Position numbers and translations under genes: made by a program. From the NCBI GenBank assembly GCA_965267335.1, contig OZ253953.1, positions 186,001-250,000 on the forward strand: a stretch of 64,000 bases of DNA. The letters run 5' to 3'. Source of the stretch: G965267335 sp965267335 (lineage in GTDB: Bacteria > Bacteroidota > Bacteroidia > Cytophagales > JAAEPT01). This document shows positions 7,537 through 16,942 of this stretch, in pieces. How positions within the stretch are numbered: the stretch's first letter is position 1; every line of letters starts with the position of its first letter. The notes under the pieces were generated by a model. The model saw only the letters and a list, made by a program, of their open reading frames with translations, was not told the DNA's origin and ran no database searches.

Positions 7537-10500
7537 ATGAAAACATATTTTCACCTCTTTGTTCTGATACTACTCTGCCACCTAACATCGGGACAAAAAC
7601 CTGAAGTCGTAATTACAACCGGACATTCCAATTTCATCAATGCCATTGGATATAACCCAGATGGGTCTCTTATCGCCACAGGAAGTCTTGACAAGACAAT
7701 CAAAATCTGGGATGTCTCCCGAAATATGGAAATCCGAACGCTTGGAGGAAATGACGGCCGTATTTCGATGGTACAATTTCACCCGACTAAAAACCTACTC
7801 CTTTCCAAAGCAGACGATAATCAGATAAAAATATGGAATCTCGAAAACGGAGAAGAAATTTTCAAACAAACCGTGTACTCCTACGACCGTGATGCCACCT
7901 TTTGCGAAGGAGGTGATTATGTCGGCTATATGGGTGATGATTACAACTATCACCTCTACGACTACACTGCCCAAAAAGAAATCAGCAGCTTTCCTATGGG
8001 GCTTGTCATGAAGGCTGGAGTTACTCCTGGTGGAGGAAAAGTTATTGTATTCGATGTTAAGAGAACCCTACACATTTTTGACAGTAAAACCGGCAGTGAA
8101 CTGGCTTCATTTCCTTCTGTGAAAGAAAAAGTCCCGATGACCAATTTAGTGGTAAGCCCTGATAGCAAATACCTGGCAATTGGCTTCAATGACAACATAA
8201 TCAGAGTCTATGATCTACAGTCGAATTCAGAGTATGCCGTCATCAAATCACACAGCAACGTATTAATTGATCTGGTCTTTACAAGTGATAGTAAAACCCT
8301 GATCAGCCTTTCTCATGACCGTACGATCAAAGGCTTCAATCTCAAAACCAAAAAAGAGTCTTTCTCCACAGCTACAGATATTATGGGGGCGCAATGCCTT
8401 GGCATTCATCCCAAAGAAAACGTATTTATTGCGGGTTCTGATTACAAAATAAAAATCTATAAATCGACCAACGGCAAAGAACTAAACACCATAGAAGCAC
8501 ATGCTAAGCAGGTAGTCAATATGGCCTACGACCAACGAGGCAAATACCTTGCGACCACTCACACGGACATCAACATCAAAATATGGGACCTGGAGCAAAA
8601 CAAGTTGGACAAGGTTCTTCAAGGCTTTTTTCCGGTAGCTTTCAGCAATGATGGCAGACATTTAGTATCCAGTGGCAATAATCTAAAACTTTGGATATGG
8701 GATATGGTCACAGGTGAAAAGATCAAGGAAATTGACACCGAAAACGAGCTCGTGCAAAGCATCTGCTTTAGTCACAATGGTAAGTATGTAGCCGCTGTTG
8801 GCTATCTGGGAGTCATCAAACTCTTCGACATTAAAAGCGGGAAGCTTATCAAAAAATTCACCGGCCACGTGGGTGGAGTGCTTTCCATAACTTTTTCACC
8901 GGATGACAAACTTATGGCAACAGGCGGTCATGACCAAAGCATAAGGATATGGGATGTAGAAGCCGGTACCGAAACCCAAAAACTGATGGATCACCAAATT
9001 GCTATTGGCGAGGTATCTTTCAGTCCTGATGGTAAATGGCTGGCCAGCGGTGGCTGGGACAGTAAGATCAGGCTCTGGAACACTTCTACCTGGACCCTTG
9101 CCAATACACTCGAAGGACACAAAAACAAAGTAAACTCAGTCTGCTTCAATGCTGATGGTACCTTGCTCGCGAGCGCAGCAGGTAATAGCACGGTGGCTGA
9201 AGCTGATAATTCGATAAAAATATGGGATGTGGCTTCCGGCACAGAGAAGTGCACCATGAAAGGCCATACCCATGAAATCACTAAACTAATCTATGAGCGG
9301 GCAAGTGACCTAGCCATCTCCGGTTCAACCGATGCGAGTATCCGAGTGTGGAACCCTGTGAAATGCCAGGAAGTCGCCACCTTCATGGCAATGGATCGTG
9401 ATGAATATGTAATACTTACTCCTGACAACTACTATACCGCTTCCCGAGATGCACTAAAAGGACTTGCCTTCAGAATTGATAATAAGCTCTACCCATTTGA
9501 ACAGTTTGATCTCAAGCTCAACCGCCCCGATGTCATTGCCAGCCGAATAGGAAAATCACCGCAGGTGCTGATCGATGCTTACTACGAGGCGTACAAAAAG
9601 CGACTCAGGAGACTAGGCTTTACGGAAGATCAATTAGGTAATGATTACCATGTTCCGGAGCTCACTTTTGACAGATCATCGCTACCACTCGCAACAAAAG
9701 CCAAAACGATTAATGTTACCGCCAAATGCTCCGACTCCAAATACAAACTGGACAGATTCCTGATCACCGTCAATGGCGTGCCTATGTTTGGCGAAAAAGG
9801 AATCGACTTGACTAACAACAGTTCTCAGAAAATCGACAAACAAGTTACCATAGATTTGATGAGTGGAAAAAACGTCATTTCTCTTTCAGTAATGAATGAA
9901 AAAGGAGTAGAGTCCTTAAAAGAAACTTTCGAAATTGTGAGAGAAGTTGATGAAGAACACAGGAACCTATACCTGGTAGAAATAGACGTCTCCAACTACA
10001 AAGATGATCGCTTCAACCTGAAGTATCCAGCTAAAGATGCCAAGGACTTTAAGACGATGATCGAGGGTACAAAAAAGCTCTATGACAACATTTATGAAAA
10101 AGAACTTAAAGACTCCGATGCTACGGTTGAAAACTTTCAGGAGCTCTACGATTTTCTGAAAAATGTAACCATAGATGATGTAGTCATTGTATACATAGTT
10201 GGCCACGGGGTATTGGACGCACAACTCGACTATTACTACGGCACTTACGACATAGACTTCAACAACCCAGCTGAGCGCGGCCTATCCTATGAAGAGATTG
10301 AAAAACTACTTGCATCACTGAAAGCGGTTCGTAAACTTCTGATAATGGATACCTGCCATAGTGGTGAAGTCGACAAGGAAAGCACGGAAATCAGCGATGA
10401 TGGAGACGAAGGCACGCAAAATAAAGAAGAAGGCAAAATCAAGTTCAGGGCTGCCGGTGCTCACGTAAGGACCAAGCCAGGAATTGGGCTTTACAACTCC

Positions 10501-10797
10501 TATGAACTAATGACCATGCTTTTCGCTGACCTAAAAAACGGAACCGGAGCCACTGTAATCTCATCAGCTGGAGGAGCTGAGTACGCTTTTGAAGGCGATG
10601 ACTGGCAAAATGGTTTGTTTACCTATTGCTTATTGACCGGCATACAAGACAGAAAAGCTGACTTCAATTACGATGGCAAAATTATGATCTCAGAGCTGAA
10701 ACAATATGTCTACAATGAAGTAGTAAGACTTTCCGATGGCAAGCAAAAACCTACAGCTCGTAAGGAGAATTTATTGGTGGACTTTCAGATTTGGTGA
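7537..10797 (+). CDS. Exported WD40-repeat caspase-family protein
   Basis: A 1086-residue protein. Residues 1-19 form a signal peptide ending before QKPE. About residues 25-620 hold a long series of WD40 repeats (GHSNFINAIGYNPDGSLIA, then IKIWDV endings repeated), enough for two propellers. A linker domain follows (about 690-800), then a caspase/metacaspase (peptidase C14) domain (about 805-1086). The catalytic dyad is visible as H890 in VGHGV and C940 in MDTCHSG. A good EF-hand loop (D1042, N1044, D1046, E1053 in DFNYDGKIMISE) suggests calcium binding. Bacterial caspase-WD40 proteins are thought to act in signalling or programmed death; an exported one must act in or beyond the periplasm. 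It stands alone, not in an operon. Confidence 0.85.
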   Translation: MKTYFHLFVLILLCHLTSGQKPEVVITTGHSNFINAIGYNPDGSLIATGSLDKTIKIWDVSRNMEIRTLGGNDGRISMVQFHPTKNLLLSKADDNQIKIWNLENGEEIFKQTVYSYDRDATFCEGGDYVGYMGDDYNYHLYDYTAQKEISSFPMGLVMKAGVTPGGGKVIVFDVKRTLHIFDSKTGSELASFPSVKEKVPMTNLVVSPDSKYLAIGFNDNIIRVYDLQSNSEYAVIKSHSNVLIDLVFTSDSKTLISLSHDRTIKGFNLKTKKESFSTATDIMGAQCLGIHPKENVFIAGSDYKIKIYKSTNGKELNTIEAHAKQVVNMAYDQRGKYLATTHTDINIKIWDLEQNKLDKVLQGFFPVAFSNDGRHLVSSGNNLKLWIWDMVTGEKIKEIDTENELVQSICFSHNGKYVAAVGYLGVIKLFDIKSGKLIKKFTGHVGGVLSITFSPDDKLMATGGHDQSIRIWDVEAGTETQKLMDHQIAIGEVSFSPDGKWLASGGWDSKIRLWNTSTWTLANTLEGHKNKVNSVCFNADGTLLASAAGNSTVAEADNSIKIWDVASGTEKCTMKGHTHEITKLIYERASDLAISGSTDASIRVWNPVKCQEVATFMAMDRDEYVILTPDNYYTASRDALKGLAFRIDNKLYPFEQFDLKLNRPDVIASRIGKSPQVLIDAYYEAYKKRLRRLGFTEDQLGNDYHVPELTFDRSSLPLATKAKTINVTAKCSDSKYKLDRFLITVNGVPMFGEKGIDLTNNSSQKIDKQVTIDLMSGKNVISLSVMNEKGVESLKETFEIVREVDEEHRNLYLVEIDVSNYKDDRFNLKYPAKDAKDFKTMIEGTKKLYDNIYEKELKDSDATVENFQELYDFLKNVTIDDVVIVYIVGHGVLDAQLDYYYGTYDIDFNNPAERGLSYEEIEKLLASLKAVRKLLIMDTCHSGEVDKESTEISDDGDEGTQNKEEGKIKFRAAGAHVRTKPGIGLYNSYELMTMLFADLKNGTGATVISSAGGAEYAFEGDDWQNGLFTYCLLTGIQDRKADFNYDGKIMISELKQYVYNEVVRLSDGKQKPTARKENLLVDFQIW

Positions 10798-10838
10798 GTG
10801 GGGTTTTGAGATTTTGTAAGAAATCGAAGTTGAATATT

Positions 10839-11399
10839 TTACATTTTACTTTTGGGTTGCAGCTTCTTGAATTCTCGAAAAATTTGCTCAGAGTCTAAAT
10901 TAGAGTTTTGCCTTAAACGCTCTAGAAACATCACTAGCTCTTCGGAATTTATCCTTAGAGGGGATAGAGAAAAGTTGATAGCTTGGAAGCCCAATTTTTT
11001 GTCTATTCTGAGACTTTTTCTTCCAAACCAACTTTTTCTTACCTCTAGTTCAAATTTTTCAGGTATTCGAATTGAAAGAATTTTGGTTCTATAAATTCTA
11101 ACCAGATAAAGTTCCTCAATTAAACTCCAATTAATTAGTTTGGTGATACCCCGTAATTTCAATCCTTCCTTGCTAATTTCGATGTACGGTTTGCGGTCAA
11201 ATATCGTATAGATCCCTAGAAAAAGACCAAAAGAGAAAAAAATTACACCTGCACAGGCCAACCAAAATTCATTCGTACTAGTATTTGGTTTATTACAGAT
11301 CCAATATCCTGCTAGTATGAATGGGATAGATAAGATAACGATTAGTGTACCTTTCCAGGGGGATTTATATAATACAATTTGTTCCTTTTGATTCTTCAT
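10839..11399 (-). CDS. STM3941-like membrane protein
   Basis: The ATG at 11399 is chosen because a TAnnTTTG promoter overlaps the alternative TTG at 11414. The protein has a short basic N terminus, two membrane segments (GTLIVILSIPFILAGYWI; FWLACAGVIFFSFGLFLGIY), then a cytoplasmic PH-like beta domain (IEISKEGLKLRG; INWSLIEELYLV) and a charged C-terminal helix. This matches the STM3941 family of unknown function that I recall from many bacteria. It is a single gene, convergent with the WD40-caspase gene. Confidence 0.6.
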   Translation of the reverse strand: MKNQKEQIVLYKSPWKGTLIVILSIPFILAGYWICNKPNTSTNEFWLACAGVIFFSFGLFLGIYTIFDRKPYIEISKEGLKLRGITKLINWSLIEELYLVRIYRTKILSIRIPEKFELEVRKSWFGRKSLRIDKKLGFQAINFSLSPLRINSEELVMFLERLRQNSNLDSEQIFREFKKLQPKSKM

Positions 11400-11411
11400 G
11401 AAGCAGAATCG

Positions 11412-11419
11412 CAAATTTA
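11412..11419 (-). promoter_or_regulatory. TAnnTTTG promoter element of the STM3941-like gene
   Basis: The minus strand reads TAAATTTG here, a perfect match to the Bacteroidota -7 consensus, 12 bases upstream of the ATG at 11399. The leader would be very short. No clear TTTG -33 element is seen. Confidence 0.5.
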
Positions 11420-11639
11420 TTGTTCAGAAATTATTCATTAATCTGTATTTATTTTAGGAACAGCAGCTGATACTTAGTTCTCTCTATCCCATAAACATCT
11501 ACAGTTTTCCTTCGTGCACAAATTAGAGGTTTTATCTCGGTTAAATGAATCCAAGAGGAACAAAAGTCTCTGACCTCTACGATTTCTATGTATTAAGCAA
11601 GGAAATATGAGTTTGCTTGAATTTTCAATTATTCTTTAC

Positions 11640-12158
11640 ATATATGAACAGTCACTGAATAACCTTATTTCTCAAACCCTTGTTCTTAAATAAGAATATC
11701 GAACACCGAACTTTAGAAGAGCAGACAGGAGCGCCTTATTGCATCAGTCCACACAATCCATAAACAATCAACTCTATTTAGGGATGTACAATGATCTTAA
11801 GCCTTATGTCTTACATCTTATTTCTTAATACTTTGTACTTGATACTTAATACCCCAACCCATAAAATTCCACACTCAGACAGTAATGGCAACGAGCAATC
11901 CAACAACTAAAACAACCTCTATTTAATGCTACCTGAATTTCTCAAATCCTTATTCGAGATTCCTTGTTCTTAAATAAATAAAATATCGAACACCGGACAA
12001 GGAATTACGATTTCAGAAGAATGACGCGCTGAAGAACCCAGTATTTTACTGACTCAACAATCAATAGACAGTCAGCTCTATTATGTAGAGCCATAATGAT
12101 CTTAAGTCTTACATCTTATTTCTTAATACTTTGTACTTGATACTTAGTACTTAATACT
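11640..12158. repeat. Diverged tandem duplication downstream of the helicase gene, ~298-bp spacing
   Basis: The 11400-12158 spacer has no gene I can support. It holds two diverged copies of one ~245-bp sequence, about 11640-11885 and 11938-12183. Shared landmarks are TTGTTCTTAAATAA followed by AATATCGAACACCG, then AATGATCTTAAG, and a block starting TTACATCTTATTTCTTAATA at 11811 and again at 12109. Copy 2 runs into the last codons of the helicase gene, and copy 1 carries a decayed version of that same gene end (CCATAAAATTCCACACTC). Each copy contains a heptamer-like run of RRTACTT units, clearest at 12132-12159. It may also act as a 3' processing or termination region for the helicase. Confidence 0.7.
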
Positions 12159-14042
12159 TCACTCCATAAACTCCCACCCCGAAACATAAGCCTCATTCCT
12201 GTCCACATAATCAAGGAAATCAGCATAAAACTTATGATTACCCAGCGTACCGCTATCACCAATCAAGATCAATTTTTTTCGGGCTCTGGTCATCGCTACA
12301 TTCATTCTCCTGTAGTCACTTAAGAAACCAATGTTGCCCTCCTCGTTGCTACGCACCATGGATATGTAAATTACATCCCGCTCCTGTCCCTGAAAACTAT
12401 CAACCGTATTCACCGCTACTTTATCCTGAAGGTCCTCAAACTCACTAATCCTATCCTTAAGATGCTTTACCTGCGCACTATACGGAGCAATAATTCCAAT
12501 TGAAATATTCGGTGTATCTATCAGATGTTGCTGTAAGTGATTCAACAATATATTCGCCTCACCTTCATTAAAATAGCTCAACGACTCTTCGTCCTGTTGT
12601 TCTTCAAAACCAGTTCCGGCAGTATCTACAAACTCCAGCGGAGCGTTCCGATCACAATCCAGCTGCCATGAAGCAACCGACTCTGCAGCTTTTAGTTTAG
12701 ACTCATAGAACTTTTGATTGGAAAAGCCCATGATAATTTCGTTCATCCGGTACTGTGTTTCCAAAAGCGTATTGGGCTTATCCTTGTTAATGCATTTTTC
12801 CATCAAGGTCACCTCCAGTCCTTTACTGTTAGGGTCCATTGCTTTCACAGTCGGAGGTAGCTGCCAGGGATCACCAGCCATAATCACCTTCTGTGCTTTA
12901 GTGATTGGAATCCAACATGCCGGTTCTAATGCCTGGGCGGCTTCGTCAATGATCACCGTACTAAACTCCCGATCCTGAATATATCGATTCATAGCCCCCA
13001 CCAAAGTACAGGTAATCACCTGAGCTTCATTGAGTATTTTGTCAACCAGGTTGTTTTCCAGATCAATAGCTTGTTTAGCTGTAACTTTTGCCTCAGCAAT
13101 CAATAGCTTCCGTTGCTCACGCTCCTCCTTACCAAAATTGCGTTTGTACTTCCATGCCATCCTCCTCAACTCGTCCGCGCTCTTCTTTATTTTCTTTATC
13201 TCCTTAAATTGATCACTTCCTCCAACTTTTCCCTCCAATGTATGGGCAACAATACTGTCATGAATCCTGGACAGGTTACCTACCCTTACTGTATTCAACC
13301 CTTTTTCTGCTGCCTTAGCTGTTAATAAATCAGCTGCTGCATTGCTGGGTGCACATACCAGTATTTGTTTTTCTTTTTTACACAACTGTACAAGAGTCTC
13401 CGCTATGGTTGTAGTCTTTCCTGTACCAGGAGGACCATGAATAATTGCAATATCCTGCGCAGAAAGCGCCTGATTCATTGCCTTATTCTGGCTTTCATTA
13501 AGATTGGGAATGTTTATCTCATAATACTTTGGATCAAAACCAGGCTCTTTTTCTCCAAGAATGAATTCCGCCAATTCACTCAATCGATCTCGCTCTGCAT
13601 TGAGCACTTTTTCCAGAGCGCGCTCCATTTCCTTGAAAGACTGCTCATCAAACAGCTGATCAACACCAATTTTCCCGTCATCTATCCAGTCCGGAAAGTC
13701 ATCGGCATACACAATCACTTTCATTTTGTCATGAGACACAAAATGAATCACGCCATCCACTTCCTCTTTTTCCGACTCACTATTTCTAAATATGCGAACC
13801 GACTGCCCTCCGGAGAACCGATGATATCCACTTCCGGCCGAACGCTCCAACACAACAAATGGATATTCACCAAGTCCAAAACCCTTTTCCTGAACTTGTA
13901 AAGGATACCAGGAAACCCCACTCTTTACTCGTTCCTTCACAGAAGAATTAGCCAATAAGTCTTTATAGAAATCCTGCTCCGCTCGCTTTTCAGCTTGTAG
14001 TAATTCTAATACTTGCTTGAGTTGTTCTTTAACAGATAACAT
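12159..14042 (-). CDS. SF1 superfamily DNA/RNA helicase, IGHMBP2/DNA2-NAM7 type
   Basis: A 627-residue AAA helicase; the ATG at 14042 is preferred to the adjacent TTG at 14045. An N-terminal beta-barrel region (about 40-130) is followed by the core: Q-motif region NLNESQNKAMNQAL, Walker A GPPGTGKTT (about 204-212), Walker B VIIDEAAQALEP, motif III MAGDPWQLPPT, motif IV LLETQYRMNE, motif V VNTVDSFQGQERDVIYISMV, and motif VI MNVAMTRARKKLILIGD. All core motifs are intact. IGHMBP2/SMUBP-2-like enzymes unwind DNA or RNA 5'-3'; the cellular role of bacterial members is poorly defined. It is monocistronic, and its 3' end lies in the duplicated repeat region. Confidence 0.88.
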   Translation of the reverse strand: MLSVKEQLKQVLELLQAEKRAEQDFYKDLLANSSVKERVKSGVSWYPLQVQEKGFGLGEYPFVVLERSAGSGYHRFSGGQSVRIFRNSESEKEEVDGVIHFVSHDKMKVIVYADDFPDWIDDGKIGVDQLFDEQSFKEMERALEKVLNAERDRLSELAEFILGEKEPGFDPKYYEINIPNLNESQNKAMNQALSAQDIAIIHGPPGTGKTTTIAETLVQLCKKEKQILVCAPSNAAADLLTAKAAEKGLNTVRVGNLSRIHDSIVAHTLEGKVGGSDQFKEIKKIKKSADELRRMAWKYKRNFGKEEREQRKLLIAEAKVTAKQAIDLENNLVDKILNEAQVITCTLVGAMNRYIQDREFSTVIIDEAAQALEPACWIPITKAQKVIMAGDPWQLPPTVKAMDPNSKGLEVTLMEKCINKDKPNTLLETQYRMNEIIMGFSNQKFYESKLKAAESVASWQLDCDRNAPLEFVDTAGTGFEEQQDEESLSYFNEGEANILLNHLQQHLIDTPNISIGIIAPYSAQVKHLKDRISEFEDLQDKVAVNTVDSFQGQERDVIYISMVRSNEEGNIGFLSDYRRMNVAMTRARKKLILIGDSGTLGNHKFYADFLDYVDRNEAYVSGWEFME

Positions 14043-14163
14043 CAATATGGATGTGCTATTTATGTGTAAATTCAGAAATAGTATTAACTGTTAAATATAA
14101 AGACGTAAAAGCAATTTCTAAGAGAAGCTTTTGAAAGTATTTAAGAAAATGATTGTTTAAAGT

Positions 14164-15978
14164 ATGCATAAAATCAAACTACTCCTGCTGATTCTGTTTA
14201 TTTCCGTGTACGCACAAAAAATATATGCGCAGGGATTAATCCAGAACGTTGATTCAAGAACAAAGACTAGCCTTAACGGAGATTGGAAAATAATAATCGA
14301 CCCCTATGACAATGGCTTCTACTCCTTTCATTTACACGAGAGAAAAGACGGTTTTTTTATGGATCGCAAACAGAAACATCCATGGGAGCTTATTGAGTAT
14401 AATTTCGACAAAAGTGAATCTTTGAAAGTACCTGGTGACTGGAATTCACAAAAGGAAAAACTTTTCTACTATGAAGGATCAATTTGGTACAGAAAGACTT
14501 TCACATCAAAACCAGACAAGAATAAAAAGTATTTCATCCGATTCGGAGCGGTAAATTATATCTGCTCGGTTTATCTCAACGGGGAAAAATTAGGCTCACA
14601 TGAAGGAGGGTTCATACCTTTCGAGTTTGAAGTGTCTGAATATTTGAAGCAAGAAAACTCATTGATCGTAAGAGTGGAAAATGTTCGTAAACCCGATCGG
14701 GTACCTACCATCAACACTGACTGGTGGAACTATGGCGGCATCACAAGAGATGTTGATCTCATTGAAACATCCCAGGTTTTCCTAAAGGATTACTTTATTC
14801 AACTGTCGTCTGATAAATCTGATGAAATTCAGGGGTGGGTACAATTGAGTGAACCATCTGACAGCAAAAAAATCACCATTGAAATCCCTGAGCTCAAATT
14901 CAAAAAATCAATCAAGACAGATAAAACAGGCCGGGCATCCTTTGCTGCCCCGCTAACGGCTCAATTATGGACACCTGATAATCCGAAACTCTACAAGATA
15001 CAGTTAACTTTTAATGATGAGGTAATTGAAGATCAGATTGGTTTTCGCACCATTCAAACAAAAGGGACTGACATCTTGCTAAATGGTGAGCCAGTTGTTC
15101 TCAAAGGAATATGCATCCATGAAGAGGCTCCCTTCGGTTCAGGCAGGGCGTTCAGCAAAGAAGAAGCTCGCACCCTACTTACCTGGGCCAAGGAAATGAA
15201 TTGTAATTACGTAAGACTTGCCCATTACCCTCACAACCGGCACATGACAAAGATGGCTGATGAAATGGGATTAATGGTTTGGTCTGAAATTCCCGTGTAC
15301 TGGACAATACAGTTTGACAATGATGAGGTCTACAAAAAAGCCGAACAGCAACTTAAGGAAATGATATCACGAGATAAAAACCGGGCAAGTATTGTGATTT
15401 GGTCAATGGCTAATGAAACACCTCTTGGAAATGAACGCACCAAATTTATTTCTGACCTCGCAGCAAAAACTAAAGAACTTGATCCGACAAGGTTAACAAG
15501 CGCAGCCCTACTTGTTTGGGGTGATAAAAATGATCCCTACCTCAAAAACATCGATGATCCACTCGGCCAATACCTGGATGTATTGGCAATTAATGAGTAT
15601 GTAGGTTGGTATGAAGGAGCACCGGAAAAATGTGATAGCATCGAGTGGAAGTCAAAATACAACAAACCTCTGATCATTTCTGAATTCGGAGGAGGAGCAC
15701 TTTACAACCATCATGGCACCAAAAACGAAAGGTGGACCGAGGACTATCAAAGTGAAATTTACAGGTATCAGGTAAAGATGTTCGAAACCATTCCAATGCT
15801 CAAAGGAATAAGCCCATGGATACTAAAAGACTTCCGATCACCACGCAGATTACTACCGGAAATACAGGACAACTTCAACAGAAAAGGACTCATTTCTGAA
15901 GAGGGACAGAAGAAAGAAGCCTACTTCATTATGAAAGAGTTTTACGGAAGTACTCCATCTGATTCTTTTTCAAAATAA
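14164..15978 (+). CDS. Exported glycoside hydrolase family 2 (beta-glucuronidase/galactosidase type)
   Basis: A 604-residue enzyme with a signal peptide (MHKIKLLLLILFISVYAQ...AQG). It has the GH2 three-domain layout: a jelly-roll sugar-binding domain (about 35-200, with SLNGDWKIIID and GGFIPFEFEVSEYLK), an immunoglobulin-like domain (about 200-300), and a TIM barrel (about 300-600). The acid/base is E418 in WSMANETP and the nucleophile E507 in IISEFGGG, both in the expected context. The size and the NYVRLAHYPHNR segment are closest to beta-glucuronidases, but substrate specificity cannot be fixed from sequence alone. No polysaccharide utilisation locus (SusC/SusD) surrounds it. Confidence 0.85.
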   Translation: MHKIKLLLLILFISVYAQKIYAQGLIQNVDSRTKTSLNGDWKIIIDPYDNGFYSFHLHERKDGFFMDRKQKHPWELIEYNFDKSESLKVPGDWNSQKEKLFYYEGSIWYRKTFTSKPDKNKKYFIRFGAVNYICSVYLNGEKLGSHEGGFIPFEFEVSEYLKQENSLIVRVENVRKPDRVPTINTDWWNYGGITRDVDLIETSQVFLKDYFIQLSSDKSDEIQGWVQLSEPSDSKKITIEIPELKFKKSIKTDKTGRASFAAPLTAQLWTPDNPKLYKIQLTFNDEVIEDQIGFRTIQTKGTDILLNGEPVVLKGICIHEEAPFGSGRAFSKEEARTLLTWAKEMNCNYVRLAHYPHNRHMTKMADEMGLMVWSEIPVYWTIQFDNDEVYKKAEQQLKEMISRDKNRASIVIWSMANETPLGNERTKFISDLAAKTKELDPTRLTSAALLVWGDKNDPYLKNIDDPLGQYLDVLAINEYVGWYEGAPEKCDSIEWKSKYNKPLIISEFGGGALYNHHGTKNERWTEDYQSEIYRYQVKMFETIPMLKGISPWILKDFRSPRRLLPEIQDNFNRKGLISEEGQKKEAYFIMKEFYGSTPSDSFSK

Positions 15979-15987
15979 TAAAGTCCT

Positions 15988-15995
15988 TATCTTTG
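15988..15995 (+). promoter_or_regulatory. TAnnTTTG promoter of the cyclophilin gene
   Basis: TATCTTTG matches the Bacteroidota -7 consensus and lies 22 bases before the ATG at 16018. A T-run at 15966-15970 sits near the -33 position. It is just after the stop of the GH2 gene, so the cyclophilin is probably transcribed separately. Confidence 0.6.
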
Positions 15996-16017
15996 AGGTT
16001 CGTAAAAATTCGGAACA

Positions 16018-16452
16018 ATGTCAAAAGCTACTATAGAAACAGAAAAAGGAGTAATGGAAGTAGAATTCTATGACAATGATGCTCCAAACACAGTAAAAAA
16101 TTTCAGAGACCTTGCAGATAAAGGTTTTTATGACGGACTTAATTTTCATAGAGTAATTCCCGATTTCGTTATTCAGGGAGGATGCCCTAATGGCACTGGT
16201 GCTGGCGGACCAGGATACCAAATCGATTGTGAGCTGGATGGTGACAACCAATATCACGACAGAGGTGTTTTATCAATGGCCCACGCAGGAAGAAATACCG
16301 GTGGATCACAGTTTTTTATCTGCCATAGTAGAAATAACACCAGCCACCTGGATAGAAACCATACCTGCTTTGGGAAGGTTGTAAAAGGACTTGAGGTAAT
16401 TGATGAAATTCAGCAAGGTGACAAAATCATAAAAGTCACAACAGAGGATTGA
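16018..16452 (+). CDS. Cyclophilin-type peptidylprolyl isomerase
   Basis: A 144-residue single-domain cyclophilin without a signal peptide, hence cytoplasmic. The fold signature is intact: FHRVIPDFVIQGGCPNGTG (Arg and Phe of the active site), SMAHAGRNTGGSQFFI and HLDRNHTCFGKVVKGLEVID. The NTGGSQFFI stretch is the classic PPIase substrate site. It catalyses cis-trans isomerisation of Xaa-Pro bonds during folding. The length is that of the PpiB group. A promoter lies immediately upstream and a perfect hairpin terminator downstream, so it is a one-gene unit. Confidence 0.92.
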   Translation: MSKATIETEKGVMEVEFYDNDAPNTVKNFRDLADKGFYDGLNFHRVIPDFVIQGGCPNGTGAGGPGYQIDCELDGDNQYHDRGVLSMAHAGRNTGGSQFFICHSRNNTSHLDRNHTCFGKVVKGLEVIDEIQQGDKIIKVTTED

Positions 16453-16473
16453 TTCTCGCCTGCATTAGCATAC

Positions 16474-16513
16474 CATCATCCCTGATCTAGCGTAATTGAG
16501 ATCAGGGATGATG
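16474..16513 (+). terminator. Hairpin terminator after the cyclophilin gene
   Basis: CATCATCCCTGATCT (16474-16488) and AGATCAGGGATGATG (16499-16513) are perfect 15-bp inverted repeats around a ten-base loop, 21 bases after the stop codon. Only a weak T-rich tract follows (ACCTTTCATAT). Confidence 0.65.
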
Positions 16514-16664
16514 ACCTTTCATATAAAGAGACCCCTTAAAACCCTGATTGCCCCCATAGCCCAATAACAGCGTGAACTTTTTTAATGAGCCATAGGTTAT
16601 AGGCTAAACTTGGATAAGAATTCACGGAATCAAAAATATTTCTGCAATTCCCAAATATCCTTTT

Positions 16665-16672
16665 TATCTTTG
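16665..16672 (+). promoter_or_regulatory. TAnnTTTG promoter of tatA
   Basis: TATCTTTG, a perfect -7 match, lies 26 bases before the tatA ATG. A TTTC near 16639-16642 sits at roughly the -33 distance. Confidence 0.6.
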
Positions 16673-16698
16673 AAAACTAATTATTTGAGAACAAAGAC

Positions 16699-16893
16699 AT
16701 GATAAACTCAATTCTACTATTCGGCCTTGGATTTCAGGAGATTCTGTTGATCCTACTTATTGTATTGTTATTATTCGGAGCGAAGAAAATTCCTGAATTA
16801 GCAAGAGGCATGGGAAGAGGCATCAGAGAATTTAAAGATGCTTCTAAGGAAGTGAAAAAAGAAATACAAGACGCGGACGATCGAACAGCCTAA
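16699..16893 (+). CDS. tatA: Twin-arginine translocase subunit TatA/E
   Basis: A 64-residue protein with the TatA layout: a short N terminus, one membrane helix (FQEILLILLIVLLLFGAKKI), the FGxxKxPELARGxGRGI hinge, and a charged amphipathic helix ending EVKKEIQDADD. TatA oligomers form the pore through which folded twin-arginine proteins cross the inner membrane. No tatC is adjacent, which is usual where the tat genes are scattered. It is a one-gene unit between its own promoter and a hairpin. Confidence 0.93.
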   Translation: MINSILLFGLGFQEILLILLIVLLLFGAKKIPELARGMGRGIREFKDASKEVKKEIQDADDRTA

Positions 16894-16911
16894 GTCTTAA
16901 CAAAATAATAC

Positions 16912-16942
16912 AAAGGGAGCGAAGCGATATGCTCCTCCCTTT
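16912..16942 (+). terminator. Hairpin after tatA
   Basis: AAAGGGAG (16912-16919) pairs with CTCCCTTT (16935-16942), with further GAGC/GCTC pairing possible inside. It is 18 bases after the tatA stop and is followed by a pyrimidine-rich tract (ACTCTTTCCCTCCCC) rather than a pure T-run. Confidence 0.55.

Noticed and set aside
7537..10797. WD40-caspase considered as part of a multi-gene antiphage system
   Set aside because: No partner effector, sensor kinase or nuclease gene is adjacent, the flanking genes are unrelated, and the protein is exported.
11640..12158. Possible insertion-sequence remnant in the long spacer
   Set aside because: No transposase fragment or terminal inverted repeats are visible; the structure is better explained by tandem duplication of the helicase gene end.
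13365..13901. 178-residue plus-strand open frame within the helicase gene
   Set aside because: It overlaps intact helicase motifs on the other strand and has the Phe/Ile/His-rich composition of an antisense shadow.
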